Of a DNA stretch of 64,000 nt, positions 10,989 through 58,644 are shown piece after piece (the first letter of the stretch is position 1; the number at the start of each line of letters is the position of its first letter). The DNA comes from Batillaria attramentaria (lineage: Eukaryota > Mollusca > Gastropoda > Batillariidae), in assembly GCA_018292915.2 (NCBI GenBank), contig JACVVK020000199.1:982001-1046000 (forward strand), given 5' to 3'. A program made the position numbers and the translations under genes. The notes beneath the pieces were generated by a model. It saw only the letters and a list, made by a program, of their open reading frames with translations, ran no database searches and was not told the origin of the DNA.

Positions 10989-11589
10989 CTGCATCATTCA
11001 TGTGGAGACATAGCTGTGCTCAACTTTCAATGACTCTTTGCTATGCTCCGCGTAGCAAGCCCAGATACGATACATACAGTACTAATCTGTGTTGAAGTCC
11101 TCAATTTTTTTTTGTTAGATCTTGATTTTTATTGTTATGCTCTCCTGGAGCTTTTGGCACAGTATGTATGTATGTATACAAACACACGCTCCTGAGGTGT
11201 CAGTGTGGCATGCATCTGACACTGAATTAGTCTGTGAACAGCTTTGTCCTTATCAGTGATATCACTGTCTTTATCTCTTTTCAAAGCCTTTCACAGGACC
11301 CATAGTCTCATAGATTTGTTTCACATGTCCAGAATGTTTGTTTTTCAACAAACTGAACAAAATTTCCATGAATTATATAGAATGCCATAAGTTTGTTTGT
11401 CGCCAGGTGCGCACAGTCAAAAGTAAAAGTGCTAAAAATAGAAAATGACGATACTAAAAAAATGCGAATCGTTACAGGTGAGAACTCTTCAGATTTGGAT
11501 TCAGCACACAAAATACATCTAGGATCACCCTTTTTTTTTGTACTTTAGAAAACCTGTCCACGGAAACGATTTTTTAAGCAGTAATTTGG

Positions 11590-12350
11590 GTGCGTCCCAA
11601 CGCCTAGTTTGACGCTTTTCTTGTTCACCGTGGTAATTACCCCCCCCCCCCCATCCCCGACCATCCCCCATGTTTCACCTCCCGCATGCTCCCCCCTCCC
11701 TCCCCAGTGCTCTATTTTCCCCCTTTCTCCTCCCCCTACGCTCTCCATCGACTTTCAATGCTCGGGTCGTGAGTTCGATTCCCGGCTGGGGCCAAATATT
11801 TGTGTTGGCCTTTTTCTCGTTGCCCCTTTCTTTGTTATCACCCATACGTGATGGAAAAGGACGTTAAACTCCCAAACACCCTCTCCCCCCCCCCCCCATT
11901 CCCCTACGCCCTCCATCGAACCTACCGCTGGCCGCACCACGACCTGTCATTAGGAAATAAAACTACAAATGTACGCGTGGTGCGTGTTTCGTGTATGTAC
12001 ATGATTGTATTATTGTATTATCAAACAGAAAGCAGATTACAAACGTCTACACTGGTCTGACTTAACACACAGGCTGCCAACACGGATACTGAATAATATA
12101 CTGTATATATGTAAAATAATAATAATAATTATATGAAGATCACTCTTTACGCTTGACGCTTTTCTTGTTCACCGTGGTAATCCCCCCCCCCACACACACA
12201 CACACACATGCTTTACCTCCCGCATGCTTCACCTCCCCCTCCCCAGTGCCCTATGTTCCCCCTTTCTCCTCCCCCTACGCCCTCCATCGACTTTCAATGG
12301 TCGGGTCGTGAGTTCGAATCTAGGCTGGGGCCAAATATTTGTGCTGGTCT
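11590..12350 (+). repeat. SINE fragments and a relic of the gene A/C last exon
   Basis: 11590-11890 and 12150-12350 carry a C-rich leader plus SINE family 1 fragments, like 55965-56235. Between them, 12024-12110 matches the end of the gene A last exon (AGATTACAAACGTCTACACT, stop, and the 3' flank through ATACTGAATAAT), a duplicated gene-end fragment with no upstream exons. Confidence 0.7.
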
Positions 12351-13513
12351 TTTTATGTTGTTTCCATAGTAATGGAAACAACATCATAGGACGGGCTAAA
12401 TTTTCCACGTTCATGGGCAAGCATCTGTGGTACAAACGCACGTCACTGCCGATCTCCCGCAGAGACGATTTTGCAAGTGTAACTCTGACAATGACGTAAC
12501 AAAACGTGCGTCATCGATGCTGACATGTACGGTCCACCGAACGCGCTTCTCCTCCTCAGTGAGTGCCGTCTGTGCGTATGTGTGTGCGTGCGTGCGTGCG
12601 TGTGTGTGTGAATTGTGTCCAGGCCCGTTTCTTGGAAAATACTCAACCGAATGGCTTCAAATTTGGGATATCCAAATATATCAAAATGTTACATTAGACG
12701 ATTCAAGCGTGTGATGATTGCTTAAGTGATTTGGGAGTTATCGCCCTTTTGAGACAAGTTGGTTGTCTTTCGTGTACAGGCGTAATATTTATTTAAATCA
12801 CTCAATTTTTTGGCAGTAGATAGCTTGAATACGGACTCTGAACAGAGTCACTACTAGAAAATGGTCGCTCTTATAGTTTTCATGTAAACCGAGCCTGAGT
12901 TGACATTGCATGTGAACCCAGTTCAGATGCCTATTTCTCCGAAAATACTGAACCGATCGATTTCAAATTTGGGGTTTCTAAATGAATCAAGATTATTGAA
13001 TAGAAGGCCCGATCCAGGTACGATTGCACACATGATTTGCGAGTTATCGCCCTTTTCAGAAAAAGTGGCTTTCTGGCGTTTAAAGGCGTAATATTTACCT
13101 AAATCACTCCATTTTTTTTGGACATAGATAGCATGAATACGGACTCTCAACTAAATGAATTTTGGAGGTTGTCGCTTTTATACTTTTGGCGTAAGCCGTA
13201 CCTGATGAAAGTGCTGGTGAACACACTTTAGATCTCAAAATCGCTCCTACTATACATAGATAATGAGCCTGGGGTGCCATAAAAAATATACAAAAAAAAA
13301 TTAGAAAAATTCACTGCAGCCGTTATCGTCAGTTGACTCGAAAATTTGTACTCACAGCACATTTCCTCTACAAGCCACACGCCTCACAAACATCGAAGAA
13401 GAGACGCACGCGCACTGACGTAAAGTAAGTGCGTCATGTTTGATTGACTTGATGCTGTTTTTTCTTGGGGGTGTCTCGCCACTTTCTTTCCGAATTCCTC
13501 TGTTTGGAGACGT
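12349..13513 (+). repeat. Rep-1, copy 2
   Basis: Same order as 2263-3461, including the palindrome, the GT/GC-rich microsatellite (shorter, 12577-12610) and the 306-bp internal duplication. Only scattered substitutions and small indels separate the copies. Confidence 0.8.
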
Positions 13514-13690
13514 GGTGTATTTTACTTCTACTATGTCGCCATCTTCGTGCAATCGCAGAGAAGACACGGGATATAACAGAATACAACTCCAATACTTTAT
13601 GAACAGAATATGCACGGAGAACAAATTCATGAAAGAAGAAGAACCCAGAACGCTGTGCAGGGCTGCTTACGTACTGAACAGGTCAGATCC
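13514..13690 (-). mobile_element. Truncated LTR relic in Rep-1 copy 2
   Basis: Reverse-complement LTR sequence from GTGTATTTTACTTC to GAACAGGTCAGATCC; the remaining part (U3 start) is missing. Same insertion point as the solo LTR at 3462, so the LTR was present before Rep-1 was copied. 13700-13925 then repeats the Rep-1 end without an LTR. Confidence 0.7.
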
Positions 13691-13929
13691 ATCGTAGAAA
13701 AGGCACGCGCGCACTGACGCAAAAGGCAGTATCAGCGTCATTTTTCCGACGTCATGTTTGATTGACGTGATACTGGCATTTCTTGGGGATGTGTCGCCAC
13801 TTTTTGGACGTTCTCTATGTGTAGACGGGGAAAGCGGGAGTTTCATTGATGTAGTGTGCTTTGTTTTTCCCACTGACTCTCACTCAATAGCATAGTAGAG
13901 TGAGAGAACACCACATAGGTCTCAATGGA

Positions 13930-14317
13930 GCACAAACGCGGCTCGCGCGAGTCTGTGTGTGTGTGTGTGCGTGTGCGCGTGCGTGCGTGCGTGTGAGTGT
14001 GTGCGCGCGCGCGTGTGTATGTCTGACATAACACATAGTTAGAAAACGTTCGCCGCGCAGACTTGTCTGTTAAACCTATTGGGTCGGTATTAATTCGATC
14101 TTTACACTGCACACGCAGCAGCAACACTTCAATTTTCATGGGCCTGCTTTCATTGCAAGAACTGTATCAAAGTTATTACGCCAAATGTATTATGCGTCAT
14201 CCCAGTGAGCAAAAACGTCATAGATTTCAAAGAATACAACTTGACGTCTCTCTTCCAAAAACAAGATTGGTGTGACAGCCCGGTCAGTTGTTTCCTTTCA
14301 GAGAGAGAGAGAGAGAG

Positions 14318-14385
<68 letters not shown>

Positions 14386-14740
14386 GATACATGGCATTAC
14401 AAAAGAACGACCGTGACGATAGCAGGTGATCAAATGGAAACAACATATTGGGCTGGTGGCCATCTTGTTCTCGTTGCCCTGTCTTTGATATCACCCATAC
14501 GTGGTGGAAAAGGACGTTAAGCTCCCAAACACTCCCCCCCCCTCCCCCCGTCCCCCCACACCCCTACGCCCTCCATCGAACACACTTTTGGCCGCACCAC
14601 GACATGTCAGTTCGATTCCCGGCTGGGGCCAAATATTTGTGTTGGCCTTTTTCTCGTTGCCCCTGTCTTTGTTATCACCCATACGTGACGGAAAAGGACG
14701 TTAAACTCCCAAACACTCCCCCCCCCCCCCCGTCCCCCCA
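13930..14740 (+). repeat. Microsatellites and SINE family 1 fragments
   Basis: GT/GC mixed tract at 13953-14018, (GA)n(GT)n at 14300-14382, then SINE tail fragments at 14470-14535 and 14608-14720 with long C runs. No gene supported. Confidence 0.7.
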
Positions 14741-15116
14741 CACCCCTACGCCCTCCATCGAACACACTTCTGGCCGCACCACGACCTGTCATTAGGAAAT
14801 AAAACTACAAATGTACGTGTGGTGCGTGTTTCGTGTATGTACATGATTGTATTATATCGAGGCTTCCCTGCCATAAGGTAGTATCGGTAAAGACAGGAAT
14901 ATGACATGGGAACCCTCGAATTATGCTCAGTGCAGAATTGCCCTAATCAAACTCTGTGCCTCCTCTTTATTTTGTATCATGGTAGATTTCTAATCGCTTA
15001 GAAATGTAATATTTCATACGATCAAAATGGAACCCTCAACAAAGATATCAATAAAAAATATTATTGGCACTGCGAGTTTTTTCGTTTGTTTTACGACTGT
15101 TGAATTGGTTGCGTCG

Positions 15117-15174
<58 letters not shown>

Positions 15175-15960
15175 TATTTGGGTAATGAATACAATCATGC
15201 AAGCAGAACAGTTCCGCTATTCTATTCTCCTAGAAAAAAAGAAACTTTTAAAATTGAACAGCAACAGCAGTAAAAACAAACAGTGAAAAACTCCGATCGC
15301 AAATCGATTTATTTTGAGTGAAGGCGAAATTTCTGAAGAAAGATAATATTATTTGACGAATATAGTAACGTTCCCTATTTTTTCATACCAGGCCTAAAAC
15401 ACAGATTGAAAAATTATCGAAACTGAGCTGGTAGTTGTTATTTCAGGGACTGTAGCCGACAAGGGTGTAATTACTTCAGAATGTTTATCCTCTGCTTGGA
15501 TGTCACGAGATCTTGTGTCAGATGATGTGTCTTTATCAAAGGTGTCGCAGCGACGTGAGCATTGGATTACCATATTTGGTACACCCTTCAAATACTAAAC
15601 AGGAAAAAGAGACAGAGTGCGTTTGAATCTTTCTTTACATCTGACCAGGAAAACCAGAGACTGTGTGGAAATAAAGGTCGCCCACGTCATCTTTTCAGAA
15701 GCAGAAAAAAGCAGCTTGAGTTTGTTACGTTCGTGGATTTTCTTGTTTATCTCTTGCGCACATATCGAACGTGTGGAAAATCATGTGTTCACAGTTGTGG
15801 CTGCCATTGACGGATTGGATGGCCTGGAGGTGTGTGTGTGTGTGTGGGGGGGGGGGGGGGGTACAAGGTCACATAAAGCCAAAATTAATGCCCCATTTGA
15901 TAACATATCACGCAAAATTAGTTGCTCAGCACAAATGGCACCGGGGGACATTTAAACAGT
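14740..15960 (+). repeat. Segmental duplication, copy 1 (A-B spacer)
   Basis: Homologous along its length to 56270-57540 in the C-D spacer, including (GT)n at 15118-15174 (56661-56723 in the other copy). 15462-15590 is the counterpart of a possible exon at 57001-57178, but one extra base near 15592 breaks the frame here. Confidence 0.8.
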
Positions 15961-16010
15961 GGCTAGTGAAAAACTAAACTAAACTAAACCTTCATGGAAA
16001 CTGAGATGAA

Positions 16011-16078
<68 letters not shown>

Positions 16079-16129
16079 CGTACACCATGAAAAACGAACA
16101 CTTGATCTTCTCGACAAAAAACAGGGTTT

Positions 16130-16235
16130 CACCTGACAAGTGCATTTGTTGTTAACCTGCGTCTGACGGGAAGAGCATAGATTAGGCCTACTGAATGTTG
16201 ACAGAGGATCTCTTTACACACTTAAGCGCGCGCGT

Positions 16236-16276
<41 letters not shown>

Positions 16277-16501
16277 GCCCTCGTGACACTGGCGCAATAC
16301 ATAACTCCTGTATGCTGTTTCAAAAGACGGCCCGCTTGACTGCACATGTGCGCAGCTCGTGAATGCGAATACCCGGAATAGAACTTCCTGCTTTACCCGT
16401 ATTGAATTACACGCTTAAACAAAAGCAGACACATCGGGCTTGCCTCGGGTTGAGAGTAGAAGGAACGGATTACGTGAACGACAAATATTCTACACTGCGT
16501 T
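16130..16501 (+). promoter_or_regulatory. Conserved upstream block of gene B with (CA)n
   Basis: The sequence upstream of exon 1 is conserved at 40090-40461 (C) and 58430-58644 (D). It contains GCGCGCGTGCACAC followed by (CA)n at 16238-16275, then a conserved stretch from TAACTCCT through GGAATAGAACTTCCTGC to TCTACACTGCGTT just before ATG. No TATA box is obvious. The alternating purine-pyrimidine tract is prone to Z-DNA in principle. Promoter role is inferred from position and conservation. Confidence 0.5.
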
Positions 16502-37476
<20,975 letters not shown>

Positions 37477-38335
37477 ACATACACAGCTTACGGCTCAAAC
37501 GTTAGCACAACCCCTAACCTCCCTATGTCTCCCCCCTCCCCCCCAACCCCCCACCTCCACTCCCCTTCCCTCCTGACACATGTTGGAAGCATACATGTAC
37601 ATTACTACTGTGAAAGAAATGAACATGAAACGTGAACTGTTTAATCTTAGTAACGCTACAATTGTATGCATTAGGCCTTATTCTAGTGTGTTAATAATTT
37701 TTTATGTAGTTTCCCTTTTCCGTGAAATTCTAAAATTGCCTTGTGTGTTGTTTCTGATCATGTGCGTAGTTGTAGCATGCAGTTCTCAACCGTTTTTAGT
37801 TTGCTTTTTATATATATGCTTAGCACCGCTCGCCTAAATATGGTTTTCTGTTCTTCTTTTCACTTCCAACTCCAGTTTGTACTGTGTATTTAAAATCAAT
37901 TAAATAAATACGAATAAAAGCGTACATACATTCATACGAACATACATACATACGTACATACATACATTACATACATATAGTTATAGACATACAGTCAGAC
38001 ATACATACAAGCACTGACACCTACATACATACCAACATCCGATACACACCTACATACATACAGTATTACACACTGCAAAAAACAACGGGTTGGTGTTGGT
38101 AACGGGCTGAATGATTTATCTGAAGGCTGAACGCTACAGTTGTTTGCATTAGGCCTTATTCTAGTGTGTTAATAATTGTTTATGTAGTTTGACACGTTTT
38201 GAGGGCGTGTAACAAAACTTTTGTACAATATGAGAGCTTTTTCGAGCTTTTGATGCCGCCTCGGACTGTCCTGTACAAACAATGTGACCGCACTCCGCTG
38301 GTTGTCAATAAAACCGAGAAAAAAAAAAAGAAAAA
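37477..38335 (+). other. Gene B 3' region with polyadenylation signals
   Basis: AATAAA occurs near 37903 and 37913 and again near 38308 before an A-rich run. A 60-base stretch (GCATTAGGCCTTATTCTAGT and neighbours) is present twice, at 37656-37716 and 38130-38190. (ACAT)n lies at 37925-38060. The exact transcript end cannot be told. Confidence 0.5.
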
Positions 38336-38637
38336 CGAAAAAAAAAACAAAAAAACACTGACACTATATACTCAGTGAGTAATAGTGAATGGGCGATATC
38401 GTCAATGTCCGTGCGCATATGATAGTTACACTTCCGCAGCTTGTATTACACGCTTTGAAAGTTTCGAGTCTCTCTCACAAAATGGGGCACAATTCCGTAT
38501 TCGTGGAAGTTTCTACGCAGTTAAGTCCATCTTAAGCTTTTCGATCACTGACAGGGTGACACGCACAATAAACTTGTGATGAATAGCATAACTCATTACC
38601 TTCCCGGTAAGTATTGATAAGTAAGGAATCTACTCAC

Positions 38638-38815
38638 ATGGCTCATTGTGACTCAGTGCCCACAAAGTAATGGCGTGCATGGGATACGGACGACCCAAGT
38701 TGACCTCCCACCAGGGGCTGTAATCGCGGTGTGTGGACACAGTTTATTATTTCCCCTGACCCGTGGTCCAAGTACCTGTCGATAAAGTTTGTGGCGACTA
38801 GAAAATCTGAGTGTA
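38638..38815 (-). pseudogene. Antisense F5/8C exon relic (fifth family member)
   Basis: On the minus strand it encodes DRYLDHGSGEIINCVHT, then after a one-base shift RDYSPWWEVNLGRPYP and ITLWALSHNEP, ending phase 1 at T/GTGAGT exactly like the first F5/8C exon of B, C and D. The 5' part is cut by a SINE fragment. Divergence from the four genes is much greater than among them, so it is an older or different member. Confidence 0.65.
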
Positions 38816-38819
38816 GCGG

Positions 38820-38887
38820 GTGGGTGTTTGGGGGTTTAACGTCCTTTTCCACCACATACGGGTGATATTAAAGACGGGACAACGATG
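38820..38887 (-). mobile_element. Truncated SINE family 1 with target duplication
   Basis: Minus-strand SINE tail only; TGAGTGTAGCGG flanks it at 38808 and 38888. Confidence 0.75.
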
Positions 38888-38899
38888 TGAGTGTAGCGG

Positions 38900-39960
38900 A
38901 TTTAGTTCAGAGATGCCTTAGCAGTTGACTTGACACAGCAAGGAGAGTTTTTGCGGAAAATCAGATTTGACAAATGATTTTTCCTCAAGTAATGCACCTT
39001 TCTATATTATTATGATTAATGAAATTATATGATTATGATAACTGCACACAAATCTTCCTTTGATATTTCCGTTTCTCTGCTGGATAACATGTTGCACAGT
39101 TTATGCACTCCCCCCCCGCCCCCGCCCCACCCCTAAAATAAACAGTAAACACTACTTCTTTATTACCTCCACAGAATGTTTAAAAAAAATTGATTTCAGG
39201 GGTTTTGTAGTTTTTACATGGAGGAAACGGGAGGGGGGGGGAGGAGTGGTGATGGAGAGCTATTGTTGTACGTGGGGGTAAATTCTCCCCCCTCTTCCAT
39301 AAATGTTTAACGGGGTTTTTTTTTGTTGTTGTTGTTTTTTTTGTTTTTTTTTTGTTTCTTTGTTTGTTTTAAGAAAAGAAAATATAAATTATAGTATGGT
39401 TAAAAAAATAGTATTCGTTATCGTATGACCTTTGAATACAAGTAAACAGCCAGATAATACCAACATCTCAAATCGGCAAAAGCCATCGAACTAATTGAGA
39501 TCAAATAAACTCGGCAAACTTTGCTGCAAATATACCAGATACAGTTAAAATGTAACTTCTAGAGATACATCATTCTTGTTCCGTTTGAAACCTAACTTCA
39601 GATAATCAACAGAAAATTCACTTCTTTCCCCCAAATAACTCCAGCCGTAAGGTAAGCGAAAGGGCCGCTCGGACTATAATAACCCGATTTTTTTTTATAC
39701 GCCAAATACGTCTCCTCTTTACGCCTTTAGAACTAAGAGTTGTGTATCCACCCGTTTTATGCATGAGCTGGTCTGCATGGCTCACCGCGAAGCGAATACG
39801 AGTATTGCTTGAGTCGTGTCCCGGCTAAAAAAAAAGAAGAAAAAAAAAGGTACATACTTGCACAATGTTTGCGCTTAAATGTCTGCAATCACAACAAAAA
39901 GCCACAAAGTGTGTTAAAAAAACAACAAACAACAACAACAAAGCAACAACAACTAATCGA
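38900..39960 (+). other. B-C spacer without recognised genes
   Basis: AT-rich with C runs near 39110 and poly-T/poly-A near 39315-39360. I see no exon or element. Confidence 0.5.
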
Positions 39961-39984
39961 TTCTGCGTGCGTGCGTGCGCGCGC

Positions 39985-39986
39985 GT

Positions 39987-40044
<58 letters not shown>

Positions 40045-40182
40045 TTAGCTATGAAAACCACTACGCTTGATCTTGTCGACAAAACACCCAGGGTTTCACC
40101 TGTCAAGTGCATTTGTTGTAGACCTGCGTCTGTCGGGGAGGACACAAATTACTGAATGTTGATAGAGGATGGCGCGCGCGCG

Positions 40183-40236
<54 letters not shown>

Positions 40237-40461
40237 GCCCGCGTGATATTGGCGCAATACATAACTCCTAACTGCTGTTTCAAAAGACGGCCCGCTTAAC
40301 TGCACATCTGCGCAGCTCGTGAATGCGAATACCCGGAATAGAACTTCCTGCTTTACCCGTGTTGAATCACCCGCTTAAACAAAAGCAGACACATCGAGCT
40401 TGCCTCGGGTTGAGAGTAGAAGGAACGGATTACGTGAACGACAAATATTCTACACTGCGTT
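39985..40461 (+). promoter_or_regulatory. Conserved upstream block of gene C with (GT)n and (CA)n
   Basis: Homologous to 16010-16501: (GT)n at 39986-40040, a conserved stretch with TTGTCGACAAAACACC and GGGTTTCACCTG, (CA)n at 40183-40236, then the same conserved 220 bases to ATG. Confidence 0.5.
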
Positions 40462-55740
<15,279 letters not shown>

Positions 55741-55834
55741 CACACACGCTGCCAACACAGATACTGAATAACAATTATAGTTATAATTATTATTCAGTAT
55801 CTCTGTACAGTATAATACTGTATATATGTAAATA

Positions 55835-55835
<1 letters not shown>

Positions 55836-55914
<79 letters not shown>
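55836..55914 (+). repeat. (GT)n microsatellite in gene C 3' region
   Basis: About 39 units, after an AT-rich inverted repeat (TACTGAATAAC/GTTATTCAGTA-like) at 55764-55802. Confidence 0.85.
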
Positions 55915-55964
55915 TATTACTTGCTTTTCCAGTACACCGTAACTGTGAAGGAAAATCACTCTTT

Positions 55965-56240
55965 ACGCTTGACGTTTGTCTTGTTCACGGTAGTAATTAC
56001 CCCCCCCCCCCCTCCCCGGGCCATGCTTCACTTCCCGCATGCCTGCCCCTCTCCCCTCCCCAGTGCCCTATGGTCCCCCCTTCTCCTCCCCCTACGCCCT
56101 CCATCGACTTTCAATGCTCGGGTCGTGAGTTCGAATCCCGGCTGGGGCCAAATATTTGTGTTGGCCTTTTTCTCGTTGCACCGTCTTTCATATCACCCAT
56201 ACGTGGTGGAAAAGGACATTAAACACCCCCCCCCTCCCCT
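55965..56240 (+). mobile_element. C-rich leader and SINE family 1
   Basis: SINE from about 56110 (TTTCAATGCTCGGGTCGTGA) to ACATTAAACACC; preceded by the same pyrimidine-rich segment as 11640-11745. Confidence 0.75.
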
Positions 56241-56269
56241 CCGTCTCCCAACCCCACTACGCCCTCCAT

Positions 56270-56656
56270 GGAACACACTGCTGGCCGCACCACGACCTGT
56301 CATTAGGAATAGAACTACAAATGTACGTGTGGTGCGTGTTTCGTGTATGTACATGACTGTATTATATCGAGGCTTCCCTGCCATATAAGGTAGTATCGGT
56401 AAAGACAGGAAGATGACATGGGAACCCTCGAATTATACTCAGTTGAGAATTACCATGATCACAGTTTGGTCCTTCCTTTTTATGCTGAATCATTGTACTT
56501 GCCTAGAAATGTAAAAAAAAAAAAAGCTTTCATACGATCAAAATGCAACCCTCAAGAGAGATATCAATAAAAAGAAATTTCATTGACACTGACAGTTTTG
56601 TTTTTTTTTGTTTTTTTTTGTTTGTTTGTTTAACGACTTTTGAAAATTGACTGCGT

Positions 56657-56724
<68 letters not shown>

Positions 56725-57540
56725 TATTTGGGTAATGAATACAATCATGCAAGCAGAACGGTTCCGCTATTCTATTCCCCTAAAAATGGTAAGAAACTTT
56801 CGAAATTGAACAGCAAGAGCAGCAACAACAAACAGTAAAAAAAAAACTTCGATCGCAAAAATTGATTAATTTTGAGTGAAGGTGCAATTTCTGAAGAAAG
56901 ATAATATTATTTGACGAATACAGTAACGTTCCCTATTTTTCATACCAGGCCTAAAACACCGATTGAAACCTTACCGAAAGCTGGTAGTTGTTATTTCAGG
57001 AACTGTAGCCGACAAGGGTGTAATTACTTCAGAATGTTTATCCTCTGCTTGGATGTCACGAGATCTTGTGTCAGATGATGTGTCTTTATCAAAGGTGTCG
57101 CAGCGACGTGAGCATTGGATTACCATATTTGGTACACCCTTCAATACTAAACAGGAAAAAGAGACAGAATGCGTTTGATTCTTTCATTACATCTGACCAG
57201 GAAAACCAGAGACTGTGTGGAAATAAAGGTCGCCACCTCATTTATTCAGAAGCAGAGAAGGGCAGCTAGAGTTGATGTCACATTCGCAGATTTTCCTGTT
57301 TATCTCGTGCGTGCATATCAAACGTGCGGAAAATCATGACTGTGCTCATAGTTGTGGCTGCCATTGATGGATTGGAGGGCCTGGATGTTGGGGAGGGGAG
57401 GGGGGACGGGGGATGCAAGCGTACATAAAGACAAAATTAATGCCCCACCCTCTGTTTCATGAGGTAACATGCACAATTGGTTGCTGAGCAAAAATGACAC
57501 CGGGGGACATTCAAGCAGTCGCTAGTAAAAAACTAAACTA
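56270..57540 (+). repeat. Segmental duplication, copy 2 (C-D spacer)
   Basis: Homologous to 14740-15960; (GT)n at 56661-56723. Confidence 0.8.
57001..57178 (+). CDS. Possible alternative last exon downstream of gene C
   Basis: A TTATTTCAG acceptor is followed by an open frame of 58 codons and a stop: GTVADKGVITSECLSSAW, then SQRREHWITIFGTPF. It would fit the phase-1 donor at 55183 and replace the ITAM-bearing exon. The only support is splice fit and conservation with 15462, where the frame is broken. It may instead be an exon relic of another gene. Confidence 0.25.
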
Positions 57541-57599
57541 AACTAAACCTTGATGAGAACTGAGATGAACTGAACTAAGCTGACTTCTTGTGTACGTGT

Positions 57600-57830
57600 G
57601 CTTGTGTGGACAATGGACAATAGATGTCTCAACATAACGCAGTGTAGAATATTTGTCGCGCTCGCTTAAATGTGTAAAGAGATCCTCTGTCAACATTCAG
57701 TAACTTATATCCACCCCGTCAGACGTAGGTGTACAACAAATGCACTTGGCAGGTGAAACCCTGGGGTTTTTGTCGACAAGATCAAGTGTAGCGTTTTTCA
57801 TAGCGTACGTTCACACTCACACAGACAGGG
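57600..57830 (-). repeat. Inverted, deleted copy of the promoter/exon 1 block
   Basis: Its reverse complement matches 16072-16215 (TTGTCGACAAAAACCCC..., GGGTTTCACCTGCCAAGTGC, TGAATGTTGACAGAGGATCT), then jumps past the (CA)n promoter part to CGACAAATATTCTACACTGC and the ATG of exon 1, and diverges after four codons. Confidence 0.8.
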
Positions 57831-58057
57831 GTGGCAGAGTTCCGATTCAGATCGGATTTCCGATTTAAAATTTCACCTAAATCCAGATTTCCGATTTGGC
57901 AGGAAATCGTTCGTGTTTTTGGGGGGGAATTCCGATTTGCAGGGTGGCAGATTTCCGATTCAGATCGGATTTCCGATTTCAAATTTCACATAAACCCAGA
58001 TTTCCGATTCGGCAGAAAATCGTACTTTTTTTTGGGGGGGGGGGGGGGAATTCCGAT
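57831..58057 (+). repeat. 113-bp tandem duplication
   Basis: GTGGCAGA...TTCCGATTCAGATCGG begins at 57831 and 57944; within each unit TTTCCGATT recurs several times. G runs end each unit. Confidence 0.85.
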
Positions 58058-58357
58058 TTGTCGTTAGGTGGAACTTTCGCGAGACCGTCTTCGGCGGAGT
58101 ACAAGTTGCAATGGCATCCTGTTGAACTAGAAACACTTTTAACCGCAAAATCGTGAAAAAGAAAGAGGTGGCGCGTGCAGGCGGCTATGTAGTTTGCGGT
58201 AGCTAGATTTGCTTGTCGCGTGCCGTTTCAAAACCTGTATGGTCCCCGCCCCTCCCACCCACCCCGCACCCCCAAAACATCTTGAAGTGGTTTCAGATTT
58301 GTAGGTCCCGTGTTGCTAGCAGCCTTGCAGACGCAAACACGCAGGCGCGCGCACGCG

Positions 58358-58363
<6 letters not shown>

Positions 58364-58388
<25 letters not shown>

Positions 58389-58644
58389 CACACACACACC
58401 ACACACACACACACACACCGCCCGCGAGATATTTGCGCGAAACATAACTCCTAACTGTTGTTTCAAAAGAAGGCCAGCATAACTGCACGTCTGCGCAGCT
58501 CGTGAATGCGAATACCCGGAGTAGAACTTCCTGCTTTACCCGTATTGAATCACACGTTTAAGCAAAAGCAGACACATCGAGGTTGCCTCGGGCTGAGAGA
58601 AGAAGGAGCGGATTACGTGAAAGACAAATATTCTACACTGCGTT
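58364..58644 (+). promoter_or_regulatory. Conserved upstream block of gene D
   Basis: (CA)n at 58364-58420 and the conserved segment to the ATG, as for B and C. Confidence 0.5.

Larger units (their letters stand above)
8378..11563. mobile_element. 3.2-kb element with long imperfect terminal inverted repeats
   Basis: CCGTGGAC... at 8378 is mirrored by ...GTCCACGG ending 11563, and the match extends inward: CTAAAGTAC, GAGTTCTCAC, TGTAACGATTCGCATTTT occur on the left strand near 8390-8480 and in reverse complement near 11440-11545. Inside are a two-exon gene fragment (8623-9255), a strongly AC-rich stretch (9340-10540) and a 95-bp-arm palindrome (10792-10988). A target duplication is not obvious. 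Confidence 0.65.

Noticed and set aside
39809..40155. Overlapping small frames in the B-C spacer
   Set aside because: Low-complexity A-rich and GT-repeat translations with no conserved motif.
57831..58067. 78-codon frame of tandem phenylalanine/arginine-rich units
   Set aside because: Product of the 113-bp tandem duplication; no start context, splice fit or family resemblance.
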